A stretch of DNA of 10,081 bases from an uncultured Mollicutes bacterium (GTDB lineage Bacteria > Bacillota_I > Bacilli_A > RFN20 > CAG-826): the NCBI GenBank assembly GCA_900542595.1, contig UQOB01000043.1, forward strand, positions 1 through 10,081, written 5' to 3'. Both the position numbers and the translations under genes were made by a program. Below are positions 5,210 through 10,081 of the stretch, piece by piece. The notes under the pieces were generated by a model. It ran no database searches and had not been told where the DNA came from. It saw only the letters and a list, made by a program, of their open reading frames with translations. The number at the start of each line of letters is the position of its first letter. The first letter of the stretch is position 1.

Positions 5210-7006
5210 CTACCCTTTCTTTTTTATTGCCTTTCTTTTTTCGACGTACGCTTTTAAGACCGCGCCTTGGTCTTGACCTTTTTTAAGGTCTTCATCTCGC
5301 TTTCTTTTTTCTTCAATCTTCCTTTTCTCTTCTTTAATCACCTTCGCTAGGTTATTGAGCTCTTTATCGTTCTGCTCGGGGTATATCGACTCGTTATCGA
5401 GTTCGATCACTAAGTCTTGGATATCTTTCGCCGCATCGCCGGTGATGAGTGAGATATCGTTTAAGAGTAAGCTTAGGTCGATATCTTCTCCCGGACGTTT
5501 TGCGACGTATTCTTCGAGGTAACTCGCGATTTTCTGATATGCTTCATCATAGAAACACTGGATATTTTGTTCATAGAACTCAATCGCATGTGTATTTTTT
5601 ATCATGTAATGAAGCAGTTGCTTTTCCGCATACTTCAGTTTGGTCGCTCGTTCGTCTTTATTAGTTTTACTCTTCACGAAGACGATTTCTTCGTCCTTTA
5701 CCCCTTTCGGGGTTTCAAAGTGGACGTTTTTTGCCGCGTTCCTTAAGACTTCAACTTCATAGGAGGTAATCTTGCTTAACCTTACTAAGGCATTTTCTTT
5801 TTCTAAACCGTTTAGGGAAGCGATATAGGGAAGGAAGTGATTGACTAAGTTCTCTTTATCTTTTTCCGTCCAACTCTTATTGCTACTTTGGTAGTAATCA
5901 AGCTGGAAGGTGAAGCCATCGACTAGGTTATTGAGGAACTTACTGACCCCTTCTTTTCCCTCATCTTTTAAGATTTCATCGAGGTCCCGCGTCTCACTTG
6001 GATTGACCTTCACTAAGCGGAAGTTCAATCTCGCTTTCGTGAGCTGATTGATGATTTTCATCATCCCGGTGATTCCGGCTTGGTCGGGATCGAGGGATAA
6101 CCTGATTTCCGTCTGTAAGAACCTTAAGAGTTTAATCTGGCTATCGGTGAGGTTCGTTCCCATTAAGGCGACCGAGGAGGTGAAACCGGCTTTATAGGCC
6201 GCAATCATGTCCATGAAGCCTTCAAAGATGTAAACGTAACCATCGCGCCTAGCCGTTTCCTTTATCTCGTTATAGTGATAAAGGTTCTCCCCTTTATGGA
6301 AGATGACAGTTTCCGGAGTATTGACGTACTTCGGGCTATCATCGTTCTTGGTTAGTTTTCTCGCGGAGAACCCCACGACATCCCCATCGGGATTAAGGAT
6401 CGGGAAGATAACTCTCCCCGCATTCTTATCGGTATTGATGCCGCTAGAGTTACTCAAGATACCGACGCTATCTAAGGTGTGAAGGCTATGCCCTTTTTGC
6501 TTAAGGTAATCGATGGTTTTCGCTCCATCAGTCGGGCTATAACCAATTTTGAAATGTTCGATATCTTCAGGGGTTAAGCCCCTATTTAACAAATATTCAT
6601 TAGCGGTTTTCCCTTCGCTAGTCAGTAAAGCGTACGAATAGTATTCCGTTAAATCCTTTAAGCATCGGTAGAACGGCTCTTTGGCTGGGTCGCGTTTCTT
6701 CGTGTAATCCCGAAGTAACCGAGGGTCACTATAGCCAGAGAAGGCCGCGACTTTCTTCACCGCATCATCGAAACTAATCTTTTCGTACTTCTGAACGAAG
6801 GTTATCGCGTTTCCGCTGGTATTGCATGAGAAACATTTAAAGATCTGCTTTTCAAGCGATATCGAAAGCGACGCATGTTTATCGTCATGGAACGGGCAGA
6901 GAGCCCAATAGTTCCTACCCTTCGCTTCTACATGGATGTAGCTACTGATGAGGTTGACGATATCGACGCTTTTCAAAACTTTATCGATGAGGTCAGAAGG
7001 ATACAT
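5210..7006 (-). CDS. dnaG: DNA primase
   Basis: DnaG makes RNA primers for the replisome. The 598-residue protein, close to the Bacillus length, starts with the CHC2 zinc ribbon: C37 and H40 (CPFH), then C58 and C61 (CFSC). The catalytic core contains the basic motif RVIFPILNPDGDVVGFSAR (198-216) and the SPKYVNTPET segment. The Toprim domain has EGFMD at 262-266 and the metal-binding D306-P-D308 followed by QAG. The C-terminal part, about 450-598, is helical and highly charged and fits the DnaB-helicase-binding domain. The ATG at 7006 is preceded by AGGAG at 7015-7011, 4 nt away. It follows glyS after a 43-nt AT-rich spacer and ends 4 nt before rpoD, whose ribosome-binding site lies inside the last dnaG codons. 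No key residue is missing. Confidence 0.96.
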   Translation of the reverse strand: MYPSDLIDKVLKSVDIVNLISSYIHVEAKGRNYWALCPFHDDKHASLSISLEKQIFKCFSCNTSGNAITFVQKYEKISFDDAVKKVAAFSGYSDPRLLRDYTKKRDPAKEPFYRCLKDLTEYYSYALLTSEGKTANEYLLNRGLTPEDIEHFKIGYSPTDGAKTIDYLKQKGHSLHTLDSVGILSNSSGINTDKNAGRVIFPILNPDGDVVGFSARKLTKNDDSPKYVNTPETVIFHKGENLYHYNEIKETARRDGYVYIFEGFMDMIAAYKAGFTSSVALMGTNLTDSQIKLLRFLQTEIRLSLDPDQAGITGMMKIINQLTKARLNFRLVKVNPSETRDLDEILKDEGKEGVSKFLNNLVDGFTFQLDYYQSSNKSWTEKDKENLVNHFLPYIASLNGLEKENALVRLSKITSYEVEVLRNAAKNVHFETPKGVKDEEIVFVKSKTNKDERATKLKYAEKQLLHYMIKNTHAIEFYEQNIQCFYDEAYQKIASYLEEYVAKRPGEDIDLSLLLNDISLITGDAAKDIQDLVIELDNESIYPEQNDKELNNLAKVIKEEKRKIEEKRKRDEDLKKGQDQGAVLKAYVEKRKAIKKKG

Positions 7007-7049
7007 ATTTCTCCTAATTAACTACTAATTATTAACTAATAAATGACTA
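7007..7049. other. AT-rich glyS-dnaG spacer with short direct repeats
   Basis: On the minus strand this 43-nt spacer reads as repeated TAGTTAAT-like units (TTAGTTAATAATTAG and TAGTTAATTAGG) leading into the dnaG ribosome-binding site AGGAG at 7015-7011. No GC-rich hairpin with a T-run is present, so I see no terminator, and no -35/-10 pair stands out. glyS read-through into dnaG is therefore likely. The glyS stop TGA is immediately followed in frame by TAG, a tandem stop. Confidence 0.5.
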
Positions 7050-8426
7050 TCAATAGAAGCATTTCACTCGGAAATAGCTAACTAAATCGACGATTGGGAG
7101 TCTGATCTGCTTCATTGAGTCTCTTTCTCGGATGGTGACGCTTTGGTCATTAAGAGTATCGAAGTCAATAGTCACGCAGTACGGGGTCCCAATTTCGTCT
7201 TGCCGGCGGTAACGTTTACCGATGCTCCCCGCGCTATCAGTCGTGCACATAAAGTGTTGATTTAAGATTCTGAGCACTTCTTCCGCTTTTTCACTAAGCT
7301 TCTTTTGAAGCGGGAGAATCGCCACTTTGTACGGCGCTAAAGCCGGATGGAGATGCATGACAATCCGTTTATCGTTATTTTCGAGTTCTTCTTCGTCATA
7401 ACTATCGACCATCGCCATCAACATTAAGCGGTCAAGCCCCATCGAGGGTTCAATGACGTAAGGCAGGTAACGTTCATTCGTTTCTTGGTCGAAATAGGTT
7501 AAATCTTCCTTACTATATTCTTGGTGCCGCTTTAAATCGTAATCGGTTCGATCGGCTACCCCGAGAATTTCACCCCAACCGATGGTCGGGAACTTATATT
7601 CGACGTCCGTGGTCGCCTTACTATAGAAAGCAAGCTCTTCTTTTTCATGATCCCGGTAACGGAGATTTTCTTTGTTGATACCGAGGGATTCGACGAATTT
7701 TAAACAATAGCTCTTCCAGTAATCGAACCATTCCAGGTCTGTCCCCGGTTTACAGAAGAATTCCATTTCGAGTTGTTCAAATTCTCTCGTTCTAAAAGTG
7801 AAGTTCCCCGGCGTTATTTCGTTTCTAAAGCTCTTCCCGGTATTACAGATGCCGAAGGGAAGTTTCTTTCTCGTCGTTCTTTGAACATTTTTAAAGTTAA
7901 CGAACACCCCTTGCGCGGTCTCCGGCCGTAAATAGACAGTGTTTTTCGCGTCTTCGGTGACCCCCATGAAGGTTTTAAACATCATGTTAAACTTTCTGAC
8001 CGGGGTGAATTCCGTTTTTCCGCAGCTCGGGCAAACAATCTTATGGGTTTGGATGAATTCATTCATATCATCGAAACTCATCGCTCCGACATCCGCCCCC
8101 GGATAGTTTTGTTCAATTAAATCATCGGCTCTAAACCGGCCGTGGCAGGCTTTACAGTCGACCATCGGGTCGTTGAAGGTTGAGACGTGACCAGTCGCTT
8201 CCCAGACTTTCGGATTCATCAGGATAGCGCTATCGATCCCGACATTGGTCGGGCTTTCTTGGATGAATTTTTTCCGCCAAGCGTTGAGGATGTTCCGTTT
8301 AAGTTCCACCCCTAAAGGACCATAGTCCCAAGTATTCGATAAACCGCCATAAATTTGGCTACCTGGATAGACGTAGCCAGTCGTTTGGAGGTGCGTCACA
8401 ATTTCGTTGAAGTTCTTTTCTTTCAT
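7050..8426 (-). CDS. glyS: Glycyl-tRNA synthetase, single-chain (alpha2) type
   Basis: This class II synthetase charges tRNA-Gly. The 458 residues follow the GlyQS family of Staphylococcus, Mollicutes and eukaryotes, not the separate GlyQ/GlyS subunits of B. subtilis. GGLSNTWDYGPLGVELK lies near the N-terminus (27-43) and motif 2 is FRNEITPGNFTFRTREFE (200-217). Motif 3 is EPSMGLDRLMLMAM (326-339), and an anticodon-binding domain spans about 355-450, including GKRYRRQDEIGTPYCV. Two Cys pairs, C91/C94 and C132/C135, form a likely zinc knuckle in the insertion. The start is set at ATG 8426, because AAAGGG at 8438-8433 sits 6 nt upstream. An upstream in-frame GTG at 8444 would put that ribosome-binding site inside the gene. 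The gene has its own promoter after recO. The predicted leader is about 24 nt, too short for the T-box found ahead of many Bacillota synthetase genes. Confidence 0.96.
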   Translation of the reverse strand: MKEKNFNEIVTHLQTTGYVYPGSQIYGGLSNTWDYGPLGVELKRNILNAWRKKFIQESPTNVGIDSAILMNPKVWEATGHVSTFNDPMVDCKACHGRFRADDLIEQNYPGADVGAMSFDDMNEFIQTHKIVCPSCGKTEFTPVRKFNMMFKTFMGVTEDAKNTVYLRPETAQGVFVNFKNVQRTTRKKLPFGICNTGKSFRNEITPGNFTFRTREFEQLEMEFFCKPGTDLEWFDYWKSYCLKFVESLGINKENLRYRDHEKEELAFYSKATTDVEYKFPTIGWGEILGVADRTDYDLKRHQEYSKEDLTYFDQETNERYLPYVIEPSMGLDRLMLMAMVDSYDEEELENNDKRIVMHLHPALAPYKVAILPLQKKLSEKAEEVLRILNQHFMCTTDSAGSIGKRYRRQDEIGTPYCVTIDFDTLNDQSVTIRERDSMKQIRLPIVDLVSYFRVKCFY

Positions 8427-8456
8427 ATTTATCCCTTTAAGCACAAAATCTCTTAA

Positions 8457-8484
8457 AGTTTAAGGATAAAATATCTAGTGTCAA
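8457..8484 (-). promoter_or_regulatory. Promoter of glyS
   Basis: In the 74-nt recO-glyS gap, a perfect -35 TTGACA lies at 8484-8479 on the minus strand. After 16 nt comes TAAACT at 8462-8457, 4 of 6 matches to TATAAT. Transcription would start near 8450, giving a leader of about 24 nt that contains the glyS Shine-Dalgarno AAAGGG. This promoter probably also feeds dnaG, rpoD and the genes beyond, since no terminator is visible after glyS. Confidence 0.6.
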
Positions 8485-8500
8485 CCCACTATAAGTAATT

Positions 8501-9217
8501 TTATTTTAAGAAGCTAAGATAGGCTAAATGGGTTTGGCTAATCTCGCTTAAATATTTCGATAAACACTTGATTAAATGGAAACATTCTTCTTCTGGATAA
8601 GCGTGATTTCCAAAATCATTTAAAGGGTAAGAGAACAAATGACGGAAGATTTTGAGTTCATTTAAGTTAAACCTCTCCCCTAGATGGTCATCATGGGCTT
8701 TACAGAGGAAACCCCCCTTCTTAAATGACATCGCGGTAATATTTTCTTTTGTTCCGCAGGTTTGGCAGCTTTCCACATTTAACCCGTAACCCTCTTTTTT
8801 GGTGACATACGACAAAAAATCGAGAAAAAGACTCGCGATATCTTTGTTTTCTTTGACTTTCGTTAAGAATAAATCTAGTAAGTCATATCCGTAATCGTTA
8901 TTAGGTGCAAAAAACTTCTGACTGAGCTCGGTCACACTTTGCCCAAAAAGGGTTTTATTCCAATCGTTAAAGAAATCGAAAGGTTCGATATCACACGCTT
9001 CTTTAAAGCTTAAAGCCTTATCGCCTTTAAGAAAGTATGTTCCTTTCGTTAAAGGATTAACGTACGAAAGATATAAGGGATTTTTCTTTAAACCCGATAT
9101 CTTAAAAGTAATGCTTCCCTCTTTGGTTAAGAGGTTAACGATATTCGAACCTTCTTTATAGGGCGTATTTCGAGTGATAATCCCCGAATACTTAGTCAAG
9201 ATCGGAGGTTTTCCCAT
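8501..9217 (-). CDS. recO: DNA repair protein RecO
   Basis: RecO helps RecR load RecA onto SSB-coated single strands in the RecF pathway. The N-terminal OB-fold matches Bacillus RecO: LTKYSGIITRNTPYKEGSNIV aligns with the family's LTKxxGIVLRTxxYxExxKIV (split here as family consensus), followed by LLTKEGSI. A helical C-terminal part holds a zinc-site-like CQTCG, then GGFLCKAH, so the fourth Cys of the usual Cys4 site appears as His. Length is about 238 residues, near the family norm of about 250. The start is uncertain. ATG 9217 gives MGKPPILTK and overlaps era by 26 nt. ATG 9247 adds ten basic residues unlike the family, and TTG 9199 or ATC 9202 would match homologues most exactly. None has a strong Shine-Dalgarno, so translation may be coupled to era. 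Sequence is fast-evolving, but the era-recO-glyS order supports the name. Confidence 0.88.
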   Translation of the reverse strand: MGKPPILTKYSGIITRNTPYKEGSNIVNLLTKEGSITFKISGLKKNPLYLSYVNPLTKGTYFLKGDKALSFKEACDIEPFDFFNDWNKTLFGQSVTELSQKFFAPNNDYGYDLLDLFLTKVKENKDIASLFLDFLSYVTKKEGYGLNVESCQTCGTKENITAMSFKKGGFLCKAHDDHLGERFNLNELKIFRHLFSYPLNDFGNHAYPEEECFHLIKCLSKYLSEISQTHLAYLSFLK

Positions 9218-10081
9218 AACCGATTTTCGCCAAAAACGCCGGGTCATTCCGCCAGGCGGGATAGACTTGGACCTTCGTTAAAAGGATGACGTGTTTTTTT
9301 GTTTGCCGTTCTAAATCTTGCCGAGCGGCCATCCCGATCTTTTTAATGGTCTCCCCTTTCTTCCCGATAATGATGCCTTTTTGGCTATCTTTTTCGCAGA
9401 TGATTAAAACCTGGGCTTCAATTTCTTTCCCCTCTTTCACTTTTTTAACGACTACCGCGACTTGGTGAGGGATTTCTTGCTTTAAGAAATGGAGAACTTT
9501 TTCTCGCACTGTTTCTTTAATCATGAACGATAAGTCTTTATCGGTAATCATATCGTCCGGATAGTATTGGGTTTCATCTTTAAAGTAAGAAGTTACGGCG
9601 TCTTTCACTTCTTTTAAATTAAAGTTCGTTAAAGCGGATAATTGAATCTTCTTTAAGGAGGGATACTTTTCGTCTAAAAGTTTCAAGAGTTCAATCATCT
9701 CATTCGGCCCTTGGTCATCGATCTTATTGATGAGTAAAAGTAAGGGCTTATCAAACTTCATGAGTTTATTGATGTTGCTTTCGTCTTCTTCTGTTAACCC
9801 ATCTTTCGCATCGATTAAATAAAGCATCACATCCGCGTCGCTAAAGGACCTTCTGCTCTCTTTGTTTAAGAAACTATCGAGTTTGGTTTTTCCAGTAAAA
9901 AGCCCCGGAGTATCAATAAAAATCATCTGGTAATCTTTTTCGGTTAAGATCCCCAAGACGTCTTCCCTCGTCGTTTGCTGTTTCGGGGTGACAATCGATA
10001 CTTTCTTCGATAGTAACGCGTTAAGTAAGGTGCTCTTCCCGACGTTACTCCTGCCTAAAATCGCGACAAAACCGCTCTTCA
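9192..10081 (-). CDS. era: GTPase Era (5' end at the window edge)
   Basis: Era is a membrane-associated GTPase that binds 16S rRNA near its 3' end and assists 30S assembly. The reading frame extends to the right edge: the first complete codons give KSGFVAILGRSNVGKST, containing the G1 Walker A. The QTTR switch I segment, G3 DTPG, G4 NKID and a G5-like SAL follow. The C-terminal KH domain has IGKKGETIKKIG, and the VQVYPAWRND segment before the end is typical of Era. The base pair before the AAG codon reads TG at 10081-10080, so the start codon is probably (A/G/T)TG with its first base just outside. That would give 296 residues against about 300 for the family; a longer start cannot be excluded. 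G1 is GRSNVGKS where most Era proteins have GRPNVGKS, a minor change. recO follows with overlap. Confidence 0.95.
   Translation of the reverse strand, partial: KSGFVAILGRSNVGKSTLLNALLSKKVSIVTPKQQTTREDVLGILTEKDYQMIFIDTPGLFTGKTKLDSFLNKESRRSFSDADVMLYLIDAKDGLTEEDESNINKLMKFDKPLLLLINKIDDQGPNEMIELLKLLDEKYPSLKKIQLSALTNFNLKEVKDAVTSYFKDETQYYPDDMITDKDLSFMIKETVREKVLHFLKQEIPHQVAVVVKKVKEGKEIEAQVLIICEKDSQKGIIIGKKGETIKKIGMAARQDLERQTKKHVILLTKVQVYPAWRNDPAFLAKIGYGKTSDLD

Noticed and set aside
7013..7040. TAGTTAAT direct repeats before dnaG as an operator or origin element
   Set aside because: Two short AT-rich units in a 43-nt spacer are not enough to distinguish a site from low-complexity sequence.
8427..8444. 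GTG at 8444 as an upstream start of glyS
   Set aside because: It would place the strong ribosome-binding site AAAGGG (8438-8433) inside the gene and add six residues not seen in the family; ATG 8426 is better.
1..10081. Phage, CRISPR, toxin-antitoxin, insertion sequence or defence system
   Set aside because: Every large open frame belongs to a core housekeeping family in a conserved order; no repeats arrays, transposase motifs or defence genes are visible.

Overview
The window is a compact housekeeping locus from a low-GC Gram-positive lineage (Bacillota, class Bacilli in the broad sense). Gene order on the minus strand is era, recO, glyS, dnaG, rpoD, a second sigma-70 gene, trmK and a nif3-family gene. 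Next to them lie ispH (plus strand) and a cshB-like DEAD-box helicase (minus strand). From general knowledge, this is close to the Bacillus subtilis era-recO-glyQS-dnaG-sigA-(cccA)-trmK-yqfO-ispH-cshB neighbourhood. Three details point to a streamlined lineage such as the uncultured gut Bacilli, Erysipelotrichales relatives or Acholeplasma-like groups rather than Bacillus itself: a single-chain GlyQS-type glycyl-tRNA synthetase, a short Nif3 without the central insert, and no ccpN or cccA. The visible Trp codons checked are TGG and TGA acts as a stop, so the standard bacterial code fits better than the Mycoplasma code. The exact taxon cannot be named from this window.

Layout: 1-550 (minus) is the N-terminal half of a DEAD-box RNA helicase cut by the window edge. 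551-614 is a 64-bp divergent promoter region. 615-1472 (plus) is ispH, which converges on and overlaps the nif3-family gene (1446-2225, minus). Upstream of nif3 in the same transcript lie trmK, a divergent sigma-70 paralogue, rpoD and dnaG, packed with overlaps or a 4-nt gap. A 43-nt AT-rich spacer separates dnaG from glyS. glyS has its own recognisable promoter in the 74-nt gap after recO. recO overlaps era, whose coding sequence reaches the right window edge and lacks probably just the first base of its start codon. No stretch over 300 bases lacks a gene, and there are no tRNA or rRNA genes, insertion sequences, CRISPR arrays or riboswitches that I can see.

Functionally the block groups information processing: primase, primary sigma factor, tRNA charging, tRNA m1A22 methylation, ribosome assembly GTPase, recombination mediator and RNA helicase. 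One isoprenoid enzyme (IspH) is inserted divergently.

Two things stand out. First, a diverged sigma-70 paralogue lies directly downstream of rpoD with an 11-nt overlap. It keeps the -35-reading helix but has lost the Trp-Trp promoter-melting pair and the -10-reading Gln and Thr. Second, both genes at the divergent junction have a perfect TATAAT placed so that transcription should start at the first base of the start codon, which predicts two leaderless mRNAs from promoters whose -35 elements overlap. The rest is ordinary core-genome content.
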